Position numbers and translations under genes: made by a program. Below are positions 1-8,088 of a stretch of DNA of 64,000 nucleotides, piece by piece (the stretch's first letter is position 1; each line of letters opens with the position of its first letter). The stretch comes from Rubrivivax sp. (GTDB lineage Bacteria > Pseudomonadota > Gammaproteobacteria > Burkholderiales > Burkholderiaceae_C). The notes under the pieces are model-generated. The model saw only the letters and a program-made list of their open reading frames with translations, searched no databases and had not been told where the DNA came from. Location of the stretch: contig JAEUPC010000225.1 in the NCBI GenBank assembly GCA_016789865.1, positions 1-64,000 of the forward strand, given 5' to 3'.

Positions 1-1
1 G

Positions 2-1366
2 AAGACCAGCGAGCTGGCGCAGAGCATCTCGCCGTGGCCCAACAGCAGCTTCGGCTACTTCCGCGAGGTGCAGAACCGGCTGAAGAAGTTCGTCGAGAGC
101 GGGCAGCTGGGCATCTTCGCCAACGGCTACTGGGGCAGCCCCGCGTACAAGCTGCCGGCCGAGGCCAACCTGATGGCGGTGGCGCACTACCTCGAGGCGC
201 TGGACTTCCAGAAGGAGATCGTCAAGATCCAGACCATCTTCGGCGGCAAGAACCCGCACCCGAACTGGCTGGTGGGCGGCGTGCCGTGCTCGATCAACGT
301 CAACGACACCGGGGCGGTGGGCGCCGTGAACATGTTCTATCTGAACATGATCGGCTCGATCATCGACCGCACCATCGACTTCATCGATCAGGTCTACATC
401 CCCGACCTGCTGGCGGTGGCCTCGTTCTACAAGGACTGGGCGAAGTGGGGCGGCGGCCTCTCCGGCCAGAACGTGCTGGCCTACGGCGACTTCCCCGACA
501 TCGCCGGCGACTACAGCAACAAGAGCCTGCTGATGCCCAGCGGCGTGATCCTCAACGGCAACCTCAAGGAGGTGATGGACGTCGACCTCAAGGCGCCCGA
601 CCAGGTGCAGGAGTGGGTGACGCACAGCTGGTACAAGTACGCCGACGAGACCAAGGGGCTGCACCCCTTCGACGGCGAGACCAGCCCGCACTTCGACCTC
701 GGCAAGGCCAAGGGCACGAAGACCCGGATCGAAGCGGTCGACGAGAGCGCCAAGTACTCGTGGGTGAAGTCGCCGCGCTGGAAGGGCCACGCGGTGGAAG
801 TGGGGCCGCTGGCGCGTTACGTGGTGGCCTACGCGCGCGGCAATGCCGAGATCAAGGAGCAGGTCGACGCGGTGCTCAAGAAGCTGGACGTGCCGATCAC
901 CGCGCTGTTCTCCACGCTCGGCCGCACGGCGGCGCGCGGCCTGGAGGCCAGCTGGTCGGCGCACAAGATGAAGTACTTCTACAGCCAGCTGATGGCCAAC
1001 ATCAAGGCCGGTGATCTGGCCACGGCCAACATCGACAAGTGGGAACCGGCCAGCTGGCCGGCCGAGTGCAAGGGCGTGGCGCCGGTCGAAGCACCGCGTG
1101 GTGCGCTGGCGCACTGGGTGAAGATCAAGAACCAGCGCATCGACAACTACCAGTGCGTGGTGCCCACCACGTGGAACGCCGGGCCACGCGACCACAAGAA
1201 CCAGATCGGCGCCTACGAGGCCGCGCTGATGAACACGCCGATGGTCAACCCCGAGCAGCCGCTGGAGATCTTGCGCACGATCCACAGCTTCGACCCGTGC
1301 CTGGCGTGCGCAACGCACGTCATGTCGCCCGAAGGCCGCGAGCTGGCCACGGTGACGGTGCGCTGA
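2..1366 (+). CDS. hyaB: NiFe hydrogenase large subunit, C-terminal part
   Basis: Large, NiFe-site subunit of a membrane-bound (group 1) uptake hydrogenase, which oxidises H2 in the periplasm and sends electrons through the small subunit to a membrane cytochrome b. The gene enters from outside the window in frame 2; 454 codons remain, about three quarters of a normal ~600-residue subunit. The C-terminal active-site motif DPCLACATH is intact and is followed by 15 residues ([15 protein letters not shown]), the tail a maturation protease removes after the His. The N-terminal CxxC ligands lie upstream and cannot be seen. The b-type cytochrome gene follows 37 bp later. The GTG at 68 is only an internal codon, not the start. 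Confidence 0.96.
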   Translation, partial: KTSELAQSISPWPNSSFGYFREVQNRLKKFVESGQLGIFANGYWGSPAYKLPAEANLMAVAHYLEALDFQKEIVKIQTIFGGKNPHPNWLVGGVPCSINVNDTGAVGAVNMFYLNMIGSIIDRTIDFIDQVYIPDLLAVASFYKDWAKWGGGLSGQNVLAYGDFPDIAGDYSNKSLLMPSGVILNGNLKEVMDVDLKAPDQVQEWVTHSWYKYADETKGLHPFDGETSPHFDLGKAKGTKTRIEAVDESAKYSWVKSPRWKGHAVEVGPLARYVVAYARGNAEIKEQVDAVLKKLDVPITALFSTLGRTAARGLEASWSAHKMKYFYSQLMANIKAGDLATANIDKWEPASWPAECKGVAPVEAPRGALAHWVKIKNQRIDNYQCVVPTTWNAGPRDHKNQIGAYEAALMNTPMVNPEQPLEILRTIHSFDPCLACATHVMSPEGRELATVTVR

Positions 1367-1403
1367 ATCGCGACCGAGCGTTGCCGATCGAGGAGAGTCC
1401 ACG

Positions 1404-2120
1404 ATGATGCAAGTCGAACGCTGGACCGGCCGCGTGACCGGCGGCCCGCTGGAAGACACGTATGTCTACGAGGTGCCGGTGCGCATCTGGCACTGGGTGA
1501 CGGTGCTGTGCTTCATGGTGCTGGGCGTCACCGGCTACTTCATCGGCGCGCCGCCGCCGGCGATTTCCGGCGAAGCCGTGGACAGCTTCTTCTTCGGCTG
1601 GATCCGCACCATCCACTTCGTCACCGCATACGTGCTGATCGCCGCGTTCCTGGTGCGCGTGTACTGGGTGTTCGCGGGCAACCACCATGCGCGCGCGATC
1701 TTCCTGCCGCCGCTGTGGAGCCTTGCCTACTGGCGCGGCATGTTCTCGCAGGCGGCGTACTACCTCTTTCTGCGCGACAAGAGCGAGCGCTGGCTCGGCC
1801 ACAACCCGATGGCGCAGACGGCGATGTTCCTGATGTTCACGCTGGGCACCATCGTGCTCATCGTCACGGGCCTGGGCCTGTACGCGCAGGGCTACGGCTG
1901 GGGCAGCACCTGGATGAACCTGTTCGGCTGGGTGACGGTGCTGTTGGGCACGCCGCAGGCGGTGCGCACGGCCCACCACCTGGCGATGTGGTACGTGCTG
2001 CTGTTCGCGGTGATCCACATCTACATGGCGTTCCGCGAGGACATCATGAGCGAGGCGTCGATCGTCGGCACGATGGTCAACGGCATTCGCATGTGGAAGG
2101 ACGCGCCCAAGAAGGGGTGA
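1404..2120 (+). CDS. hyaC: Ni/Fe-hydrogenase b-type cytochrome subunit
   Basis: Diheme cytochrome b (238 aa) that anchors the hydrogenase in the inner membrane and passes electrons to quinone. Four hydrophobic helices are visible, with candidate heme His in VRIWHWVTVL (helix 1), RTIHFVTAY (helix 2) and HHLAMWYVLLFAVIHIY (helix 4), the usual HyaC/HoxZ pattern. A GAGGAGAG ribosome binding site precedes the ATG at 1404. No hydrogenase maturation gene follows directly; a palindromic repeat and an IS remnant begin about 75 bp downstream. hupH and the rubredoxin gene of the same system are about 14 kb away on the other strand. Confidence 0.95.
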   Translation: MMQVERWTGRVTGGPLEDTYVYEVPVRIWHWVTVLCFMVLGVTGYFIGAPPPAISGEAVDSFFFGWIRTIHFVTAYVLIAAFLVRVYWVFAGNHHARAIFLPPLWSLAYWRGMFSQAAYYLFLRDKSERWLGHNPMAQTAMFLMFTLGTIVLIVTGLGLYAQGYGWGSTWMNLFGWVTVLLGTPQAVRTAHHLAMWYVLLFAVIHIYMAFREDIMSEASIVGTMVNGIRMWKDAPKKG

Positions 2121-2194
2121 GGGCGGGTGCCCTGATCGCCTGCTCGGGAGGTGTCGCCGGGCGAAGGCCTGGGTCCCGAGGTCGCGCGGGATCG

Positions 2195-2299
2195 GGCCGC
2201 CGGGGTGCCCAGCTTCGTTCATGTCCTTTTTCGAGTGCCCTTGTTCCAAGGTCACTCGAATGCACCCTTTACTTCACTGCGCTGGACACCCCGCCGGCC
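2195..2299. repeat. Palindromic repeat family 1, copy A
   Basis: One of four 105-125 bp copies (others at 4435, 47391 and 47555). Outer arms of about 19 bp (starting GGCCGCCGGGGTG) pair with two mismatches. The inner hairpin at 2232-2258 reads CGAGTG-c-CCTTG-TTC-CAAGG-t-CACTCG. The text between the arms (ATGTCCTTTTT and TGCACCCTT) is shared with the other copies while the stems vary in a paired way. It lies just after hyaC and abuts the IS remnant, so it could act as a transcript end. Confidence 0.8.
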
Positions 2300-2655
2300 T
2301 TTGAACTCGTGAAGGCGAACCAGGCCGACGCCACTGGGAGCTTGCCGGTGCGCACGATGTGCCGCGTGCTGGGCGTGTCGGCAAGCGGCTACTACGACTG
2401 GCTCGAGCGGGAGCCTCGGCAGGCCAGCGCGCCAACGACAAGCTCATGCAGGACATCCGCGCCGCGCACGAGCTGTCCGATGGCACCTACGGCCGCCCGC
2501 GCATGTGCATCCGCGGCGTGAGCCGGCGGCGTGGCTTCGTGGTGACCACGCGGCGCGACCCAGCTCAACCGGCGAAGGCGCCCGATCTGGTGCAACGTCA
2601 GTTTGTCGCCGATGGGCCTGATCGGCTGTGGGTGGCCGACATGACCTACGTGCCA
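2300..2655 (+). pseudogene. IS3-family transposase (OrfB) remnant
   Basis: Two frames together give parts of an IS3-family OrfB. The first (PVRTMCRVLGVSASGYYDWL) is the N-terminal motif. After a frameshift near 2437 the next reads ANDKLMQDIRAAHELSDGTYG. The text then skips from RPRMC to RGVSRRRGFVVTTRRD, a deletion of roughly 25 codons relative to intact relatives, and stops after LWVADMTYVP, which holds the first Asp of the DDE triad. The other two catalytic residues and both ends of the element are missing, so it cannot transpose. Its 3' edge runs directly into the broken primase gene on the other strand. Confidence 0.85.
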
Positions 2656-2806
2656 CGAGACTTGCCGTCGCGTCCTCGTGGAACGGGCAGCGGCCGAGCA
2701 AATCCTTGCCGCCCTTCTTCAGCTCCACGCCCGAGGCCTCGATCAGGCGCGCCACCGGCACCGCCTCCTTCAGCCGCCCGATCTCTGCTTCGGGGATGCG
2801 TGCCAT
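2652..2806 (-). pseudogene. CHC2 zinc-finger primase, 5' fragment
   Basis: About 52 codons from an ATG at 2806 with its own AGGAG upstream encode the start of a CHC2-type primase of the kind carried by integrative elements and plasmids: MARIPEAEIGRLKEAVPVA, then LKKGGKDLLGRCPFHEDATASL, where CPFH is the first half of the CHC2 zinc finger. Homology stops where the IS3 remnant starts, so the rest was lost by insertion or deletion. It is divergent from the XRE regulator gene, with a palindrome between the two starts. Confidence 0.75.
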
Positions 2807-2888
2807 GTCGGAGGACTCCTGTTCTCCCGAGCGCGGCGCAGGGGCTTTGCGGCGAACGGGCGGGGAAGAATTTTTCCTGGCGACACTT

Positions 2889-2905
2889 TACTACTCAAGG
2901 TAGTA
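2889..2905. promoter_or_regulatory. Candidate operator of the XRE regulator
   Basis: A perfect 6-bp dyad, TACTAC-TCAAG-GTAGTA, lies between the divergent starts of the primase fragment (2806) and the XRE regulator (2971), where an autoregulatory operator would be expected. Function is inferred from position only. Confidence 0.5.
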
Positions 2906-2970
2906 TTGGCAACTACGCATCGGCAATGGAGGGCCTAACCTTGGCAGCACTGACGATTGAGCTACCGACC

Positions 2971-3333
2971 ATGACCATCAGCGACGACGAACGCACCTTC
3001 TTTGCCGGGCTCGGTGAGCGCGTGACGCAACTGCGCAAGGCGCGCAACATCACGCAGGTTCAACTGGCCGAGGCGCTGGGGGTGTCGCAGCAGACGGTGC
3101 AGTCCTACGAGGTGGGGCGCCGGCGTATCCCGGTGTCCACGCTGCGGCTGCTGGCCAAGACGCTTTCCGTGTCGCTCGATGAGTTGATGGCCGAGGGCGA
3201 GCACGCGCCACGCAAGCGCGGGCCGGTGCCGCAGGTGCAGCGGCAACTGGAGCGCATCAGCCAGCTGCCTAAGCCCAAGCAACGCGCGGTGATGGACGTG
3301 ATCGAGGCCTTGCTCGCGCAGCAAGGCCGCTGA
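2971..3333 (+). CDS. XRE-family helix-turn-helix regulator
   Basis: A 120-residue DNA-binding protein. Residues ~17-75 form an XRE/Cro HTH (QLRKARNITQVQLAEALGVS, then QQTVQSYEVGRRRIP). The tail RKRGPVPQVQRQLERISQLP is typical of small regulators common on betaproteobacterial mobile elements. An in-frame ATG at 2926 would add 15 residues; 2971 is preferred because the HTH then has the family's usual short leader. Neither start has a strong ribosome binding site. The palindrome at 2889-2905 is the likely operator. Together with the primase stub it looks like a leftover of an integrated element. Confidence 0.85.
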   Translation: MTISDDERTFFAGLGERVTQLRKARNITQVQLAEALGVSQQTVQSYEVGRRRIPVSTLRLLAKTLSVSLDELMAEGEHAPRKRGPVPQVQRQLERISQLPKPKQRAVMDVIEALLAQQGR

Positions 3334-3359
3334 GCTCAGCAGCTAAGAAGGGAAGCCCG

Positions 3360-3626
3360 ATGAACGCGGTGGTGTTCGAGCATGTGCCGGTGGCCGAGCT
3401 GCCGGAGAAGTGGCGCGCCAGACTCACCCAGGCCGGCAGCGCCACGGTGACGGTGCGCATCGAGGAAGAGCCGCAGGCCACACAAGCTCAGGCCGAGGAC
3501 TTCGCCGACGATCCGCTGTTCGGGATGTGGCGCGACCGCGAGGACATGGCCGACGTGGCCGGCTATGTGCGCAAGCTCCGCGCCTCGCGCTTCAACGACG
3601 ACGGCTCGCGGCGCGGCGACGCTTGA
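3360..3626 (+). CDS. Antitoxin of a VapBC-type pair
   Basis: An 88-residue acidic protein directly upstream of a PIN-domain toxin. Its stop overlaps the toxin start (TGATG), the classic coupling of type II toxin-antitoxin genes. The N-terminal part (VVFEHVPVAELPEKWRARL) resembles Phd/AbrB-like antitoxins of PIN toxins; the C-terminal half (FADDPLFGMWRDREDMADVA) is the usual flexible toxin-wrapping tail. An AAGAAGGGA ribosome binding site precedes the ATG. The partner and gene arrangement, rather than a diagnostic motif, identify it. Confidence 0.85.
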   Translation: MNAVVFEHVPVAELPEKWRARLTQAGSATVTVRIEEEPQATQAQAEDFADDPLFGMWRDREDMADVAGYVRKLRASRFNDDGSRRGDA

Positions 3627-4012
3627 TGCCTGGGATGCTGATCGACTCCGACGTGCTCGTGTGGCTCACGCGCGGGCACGTGGGCGCGGCCCAGCGGCTG
3701 CATGCGCTGAACCCCTGGCGCATCTCGGCGGTGACCTACATCGAGCTCGCCCAGGGCTGCCGCGACAAGGCCGAACTCGCGCGGCTGAAGAAGGGGCTCG
3801 CGGCGCGGCACACCGAGATCGTGCCCATCACGCCGGCCATCAGCGAGCGGGCGGCGGAGCTGATCGACAGCCTGGCGCTGTCGCACGGCATGCGCCTGGC
3901 CGATGCGCTCATCGGCGCCACCGCCATCGAGCACCAGGCCACGCTCATCACGGCCAATGTGAAGCACTTCGGCGCCATCCAAGGGCTCGACTTCGAGACC
4001 TTCGAGCCTTGA
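3626..4012 (+). CDS. vapC: PIN-domain ribonuclease toxin (VapC)
   Basis: A 128-residue PIN-domain nuclease, which in this family cleaves tRNA or rRNA until neutralised by its antitoxin. The acidic metal ligands are in place: Asp in MLIDSDVLVWL, Glu in AVTYIELAQG, Asp in GMRLADALIGATA, and Asn in the last position (LITANVKHF). The ATG at 3626 overlaps the antitoxin stop; an internal ATG at 3635 gives the same domain. The pair survives beside decayed mobile genes, so it may be what keeps the patch in place. Confidence 0.93.
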   Translation: MPGMLIDSDVLVWLTRGHVGAAQRLHALNPWRISAVTYIELAQGCRDKAELARLKKGLAARHTEIVPITPAISERAAELIDSLALSHGMRLADALIGATAIEHQATLITANVKHFGAIQGLDFETFEP

Positions 4013-4044
4013 AGCAACCGCGCCGCTCACAGGCGGCGCAAGAC

Positions 4045-4152
4045 TCAAGACTTGACCCTCGCATCGTTGCCTTGGGCATGCGCAGTGGCAGCTGTTGCGA
4101 CGAGAAGTAGCGCCAAACCGGCGCGCGCCGCTGTGACTGCAGATGCTTTCAT
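4045..4152 (-). CDS. 35-residue ORF that is only a signal peptide plus short tail
   Basis: MKASAVTAARAGLALLLVAT followed by ATAHAQGNDARVKS is a textbook Sec signal peptide with an AHA-Q cleavage site, then nine residues and a stop. GGGAGAGG sits seven bases before the ATG. No mature domain follows. It is probably the stump of a secreted protein cut off when the neighbouring patch was rearranged; a translated leader or micropeptide is the alternative. Confidence 0.4.
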   Translation of the reverse strand: MKASAVTAARAGLALLLVATAATAHAQGNDARVKS

Positions 4153-4293
4153 GCCCTCTCCCTTTCGCCGGTCGTCGACCGGCGGCCCGTGAATCCTAGG
4201 CCGTGAACGCGCGGCTCTCAACGACATGGTGCGTTGGTTCGGGAAACCACTTCCACTCGTTGACGCATGGATTCCTGCAAACCCCGATTCACA

Positions 4294-4338
4294 ATGCCAC
4301 CTGATTGGGCGCCAACCTCAAGGTGCCTAATCAGGCAT
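4294..4338. repeat. Imperfect inverted repeat
   Basis: ATGCC-ac-CTGATTgGGC faces GCCtAATCAGGCAT across a 14-nt loop, with a 2-nt bulge. It lies in the geneless stretch 4153-4583 between the leader ORF and the radical-SAM gene. Besides this dyad and repeat copy B nothing else is seen there. It could be an operator or a terminator; there is no U-tract. Confidence 0.4.
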
Positions 4339-4434
4339 GAACGAATCCCTCAAATCACCGCCCCGGGGCATCCCGCCGGCCCGATCCACCACCCGCGGCG
4401 GTACTCGTGCCCGCGAACACCGAGCCGCTTGCCC

Positions 4435-4547
4435 GCCGAGGCTGCCGGGTGGCCGGCGCAGCGAAGTCAAGGGTGCATTCGAGGGACCAGCGCAGCTGGG
4501 CCCTCGAAAAAGGACATGAGCGAAGCCGACCACCCGGCAGCCTCGGC
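4435..4547. repeat. Palindromic repeat family 1, copy B
   Basis: Reverse orientation relative to copy A. Outer arms are an 18-bp perfect inverted repeat, GCCGAGGCTGCCGGGTGG at 4435-4452 and its complement at 4530-4547. The inner hairpin at 4480-4506 is CGAGGG-a-CCAGC-GCA-GCTGG-g-CCCTCG. Copy A has CGAGTG/CACTCG and CCTTG/CAAGG at the same places, so both arms changed together. It sits 36 bp beyond the stop of the radical-SAM gene. Confidence 0.85.
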
Positions 4548-4583
4548 GCGCCACACGGCGGCAAGGAAGAGCGACCCCACCCG

Positions 4584-5945
4584 TTACGAGACGGAGCGTG
4601 TTCGCCCACCGATCTCCGAGATGTCGATGCGGCCGGCATGCTCGGCCAGCGCCTCGTCGTTCCAAGACTCGAGCTCGACCCGGATGTGCTCGCGCATCTG
4701 CTCGCGCACGTCGTTCACGGCGTTGAAGAACTCGGCCATCATCAGCACCCAGCAGTACCTGCCCAGCGGCGTGAGCCGGATCGCGTCGGCGTCGTGCCGC
4801 GTCGCGCCGGCCAGCCGCATCGCCAGCAGCTCGGGCGCCATGCGCAGCGCGAAGGCGCTGCCGTAGCGGCGCCGCACGTAGTCGCGCTTCAGCGCGCCGC
4901 CGAACAGGCGCATCAGGAAGTCGTAGCGCATGCGCTGCCGCAGCGTCAGCGCATGGCGCTGCGTGATGCCGCTCTGGCCGCCCTCGATGCGCCGGCAGTA
5001 GTGTTCGAGCGAGAAGGTCGTGGAGTACATGACCCCGCCGACGTAGCTGAAGGCGCCGCTGCCGACGCCGACATAGTCGTCCTGGTCGATGATGTACTCG
5101 TCGAACAGGCCCGGCACGCGCGAGAAGCACCACGCCGAGGCGGCCCGGTACGCCGGCAGCAGCTCTTGCTGGATGCGCCGGTACATCGCGCGCCGCAAGC
5201 GCGGGTCCCAGCGGCCCATGCGCCGCTCCATCTTGCGGCGCGCGCTCGGTGCCGCCATCAGCGGGTAGAAGGAAACTTGGTCGGCCTGCAGCGTGTGCAG
5301 CATGGCCAGGTCCGCCTCGAGCATCGCCAGCGTCTGCCCCGGCAGGTTGAAGATCATGTCCAGGTTCAGCGTCGGAAAGATGCCGCGCGCGGCGGCCAGC
5401 CGTTCGCACATCTGCGCGCCGCTGCCGTACTTGGCCAGGCGCTCCATGCGCGCGAGCAACCCGTCGTCGAAACTCTGCACGCCCACCGACAGGCGCGTGA
5501 CGCCCGCGTCGCGGTAGCGCCGCAGCACCGCCGGCTCGAGGTGGTTCGGGTTCGTCTCGATGGAGATGGTGCGCACGGGTGAGCCGGTGCGCACGAAGTT
5601 CAGCGTGGCGATCAACTCGTCGGCATCGACCGTGGGGGTGCCGCCGCCGACATAGACGTCACCGAAGCGGAACCCCGCGGCGTGGTACAGGCCGATCTCG
5701 CGCCGCAGCGCGGCGAAGTAGCGCGGCGCGCGCGGCGCACGCCAGCGCACGCGGTGGAAAGAGCAGAACGGGCACAGCACCTCGCAGAACGGCACATGCA
5801 CGTACAGCTGGCAAGGCGCTGCCGGGGCCGAAGGCATGACCTCGGCGTGGTCGTCCTCGGCAAAGCGCATCGCCGCGGCGTACTCGCGGCGCAGCAGGGC
5901 GAGAAAGGGGCGTTCGAGCCACCACACCGGGGCAAGTCTAGCCAC
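4584..5945 (-). CDS. Radical-SAM coproporphyrinogen III oxidase-like protein
   Basis: A 453-residue radical-SAM enzyme of the HemN/HemW group. The [4Fe-4S]-SAM motif is CEVLCPFCSF (CX3CX2C, residues ~54-61), followed by GDVYVGGGTPT, the glycine-rich SAM site, and ISIETNPNHL and LSVGVQSFDD. HemN oxidises coproporphyrinogen III to protoporphyrinogen IX without oxygen; HemW is a heme chaperone and HutW/ChuW relatives degrade heme. The sequence alone does not decide among them. The setting, facing a run of multiheme cytochromes and near HemG, favours heme supply in anoxic cells. It stands alone on the minus strand. Confidence 0.8.
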   Translation of the reverse strand: MARLAPVWWLERPFLALLRREYAAAMRFAEDDHAEVMPSAPAAPCQLYVHVPFCEVLCPFCSFHRVRWRAPRAPRYFAALRREIGLYHAAGFRFGDVYVGGGTPTVDADELIATLNFVRTGSPVRTISIETNPNHLEPAVLRRYRDAGVTRLSVGVQSFDDGLLARMERLAKYGSGAQMCERLAAARGIFPTLNLDMIFNLPGQTLAMLEADLAMLHTLQADQVSFYPLMAAPSARRKMERRMGRWDPRLRRAMYRRIQQELLPAYRAASAWCFSRVPGLFDEYIIDQDDYVGVGSGAFSYVGGVMYSTTFSLEHYCRRIEGGQSGITQRHALTLRQRMRYDFLMRLFGGALKRDYVRRRYGSAFALRMAPELLAMRLAGATRHDADAIRLTPLGRYCWVLMMAEFFNAVNDVREQMREHIRVELESWNDEALAEHAGRIDISEIGGRTRSVS

Positions 5946-6142
5946 AGCGCCCGGGAGGCCGTTGCGCCTGACAGGTCAGGCCGTGGGCAGGCCTGGCGCC
6001 GCGCCGGCCCGGCCGGCTCGGCGCGCTGCAGGCCGGCGATCGACCCCCGGTGGATCGACGGACATAACGCAGCAATGACGTGCCCGGCCGGTTGCGTGTA
6101 ACGCTCCCCGGTACAGATGGGCGACGCGCGCGGTTTGCCGCT

Positions 6143-6156
6143 TTGACGAAGATCAA
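6143..6156. promoter_or_regulatory. FNR/ANR-like site upstream of the octaheme nitrite reductase
   Basis: TTGAC-GAAG-ATCAA matches nine of ten conserved positions of the TTGAT-N4-ATCAA consensus and lies 112 bp before the start codon. The gap 5946-6267 between the divergent radical-SAM and cytochrome genes shows nothing else recognisable. Confidence 0.6.
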
Positions 6157-6267
6157 GCCGGGTTCGCTTGGGCTGCAACCGATCGTGCCACCGGGTTGTG
6201 CGACCCGGGGGCGGCCCGGTAGCCTTCCGCGTCGAGCGAGTGTGAGAAGGCATCAGGAGCAACAAAC

Positions 6268-8073
6268 ATGCAGCAAGCGTTTCGTGCCCGTTGGACAGAC
6301 TGTCTGGGCGCCTTGGTTGCACTCACCCTGGCGTGGGCGGCCGTCGTGTCCGACCCCGCACAGGCTCAGCCGGCCAAGGACGCCGGCAAGCCGGCGGCCA
6401 AGCCGCCGCCGATGCTGACCACCACCGCACCGGCACCCACGGCGGCGTCGATGCGTGCCGTGGCCAACGAGGCGACGGCCTGCTTCAAGTGCCACGAGCC
6501 GGTCAGGAAGTTCCGTGACGACGGCAAGCATCAAAGCGTGGGCTGCGGTTCGTGCCACGGCAAGCTGGCCGAGCACAACGCCAACGAGAAGACGCGGCCG
6601 ACCACCGACATGTCGCCCGCCGCCTGCGGCAGCTGCCACAAGCCGCAGTTCGACAGCCAGTTCACGATGAACTGGCACAAGGTGGCGCGCAAGGAGAAGT
6701 CGCTGGCCACCGGGCCCTCGCCGAATCCCTCGTGGGACAAGCTGATGGCGCCGCACGGCTTCACGCGCGAGCACGCCGAGGCGCGCAGCCACATGCACAT
6801 GGTGCTCGACCAGTTCGTGGTCGACCGCGGCTTCGGCGGCCGCTTCCAGCCCAAGGAAGGCTGGGAGTACCTGACCAGGACCGGCGCCTACAAGGTGTGG
6901 GACGTGATCGAGGACAAGTACCCCGACAACACCGACCAGAAGGTCTTCAAGCCCGGCACCGCCGCGGCGGCCAACCCGGTGTGCTGGAGCTGCAAGAGCG
7001 CCGACCTGATCCTCGACTGGGCATACATGGGCGACCCGGTGCCCACGGCCAAGTGGAGCCGCACCTCCAAGGTGGTGGAGCTGGTCAAGGACGTGAACCA
7101 CGCCATGAACTGCTTCTTCTGCCACGACCCGCATTCGGCCAAGCCGCGCGTTGTTCGCGACGGCCTGATCGATGCGCTCACAAGGCCCGAAGCCGACACG
7201 CTGTTCCACCAGGACCGGCGCGCCGCCAAGATCAACGTGGTGGAACTCGGCACGCGCGGCCACGTGCGCAAAATCGCCACGCTGTCGCGCTACGACACCA
7301 AGCTGCAGTGCGGCCAGTGCCACGTCGAATACAACTGCAACCCCGGCTTCGACCCGACGACGGGCCAGCCGATCGGCATGGCCGACCGCCGCACCAACCA
7401 CTTCCCGTTCAAGAACGTCGACGGCACGCTGGAGCACTACACCAAGATCAAGTTCCGCGACTTCCGCCATGCCATCACCGGCGCGGGCCTCATCAAGAGC
7501 CAGCATCCGGACACCGAGAACTTCTACGGCAGCAAGCACCAGAAGGCCGGCGTCGAGTGCCACGACTGCCACATGCCCAAGGTCATCGACCCGAAGACCA
7601 AGAAGCAGTACACGCTGCACTGGCAGACGTCGCCCAAGAACTACATCAAGCAGACCTGCCTGACCTGCCACGACACCTGGAGCGAGCAGCAGGCCAGGTA
7701 CGCCATCGAGTCGCTGCAGGCGCGCATCCAGGGCAAGACGCGCAAGGCCGAGTACTGGCTCACGCGCATGGTCGACAAGTTCGAGGAAGCCAAGGGCCTG
7801 GGTGTCGAGGAAGCCGTGCTCGCGCAGGTGCGTGACAAGCACACCGTGGCGCACCAGCACTGGGAATGGTGGACGGCCTCCAACGGGCACTGGTTCCACA
7901 ACCCCGACGGCTCGACCGACTCGCTGAACAAGTCGATCGCCACGTCGCAGGAGGGCATCAAGCTGCTCGACGACGCCATGGCGGCGCGGCGCAGCGCCTC
8001 GCGCACGGCCAGCGCGGGCGGTGCCGCAATGCCCGCGGCGGCCGCGGCGCCGGCGGCCGCGGCCAGCCGCTGA
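6268..8073 (+). CDS. Octaheme cytochrome c nitrite reductase (ONR type)
   Basis: Periplasmic enzyme predicted to reduce nitrite to ammonium with six electrons. 601 residues: Sec signal peptide (cut near AQAQ, residue ~34), then eight heme sites: CFKCH (72), CGSCH (93), CGSCH (120), CWSCK (239), CFFCH (282), CGQCH (348), CHDCH (431) and CLTCH (464). The fourth, Lys-ligated CXXCK, marks the catalytic heme as in NrfA, but the three N-terminal extra hemes fit the octaheme class known from Thioalkalivibrio. Tyr355 and Cys357 (HVEYNC) match the Tyr-Cys pair that is covalently linked in that enzyme. AGGAG precedes the ATG. An Ala-rich tail ends the protein. A TPR gene follows 15 bp later; an FNR-like site lies upstream. 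Confidence 0.9.
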   Translation: MQQAFRARWTDCLGALVALTLAWAAVVSDPAQAQPAKDAGKPAAKPPPMLTTTAPAPTAASMRAVANEATACFKCHEPVRKFRDDGKHQSVGCGSCHGKLAEHNANEKTRPTTDMSPAACGSCHKPQFDSQFTMNWHKVARKEKSLATGPSPNPSWDKLMAPHGFTREHAEARSHMHMVLDQFVVDRGFGGRFQPKEGWEYLTRTGAYKVWDVIEDKYPDNTDQKVFKPGTAAAANPVCWSCKSADLILDWAYMGDPVPTAKWSRTSKVVELVKDVNHAMNCFFCHDPHSAKPRVVRDGLIDALTRPEADTLFHQDRRAAKINVVELGTRGHVRKIATLSRYDTKLQCGQCHVEYNCNPGFDPTTGQPIGMADRRTNHFPFKNVDGTLEHYTKIKFRDFRHAITGAGLIKSQHPDTENFYGSKHQKAGVECHDCHMPKVIDPKTKKQYTLHWQTSPKNYIKQTCLTCHDTWSEQQARYAIESLQARIQGKTRKAEYWLTRMVDKFEEAKGLGVEEAVLAQVRDKHTVAHQHWEWWTASNGHWFHNPDGSTDSLNKSIATSQEGIKLLDDAMAARRSASRTASAGGAAMPAAAAAPAAAASR

Positions 8074-8088
8074 AGGAAGCGGGGCAAC

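Noticed and set aside
6268..8073. Plain pentaheme NrfA
   Set aside because: Eight heme sites and the Tyr-X-Cys pair fit the octaheme class better; NrfA has five hemes and ~480 residues.
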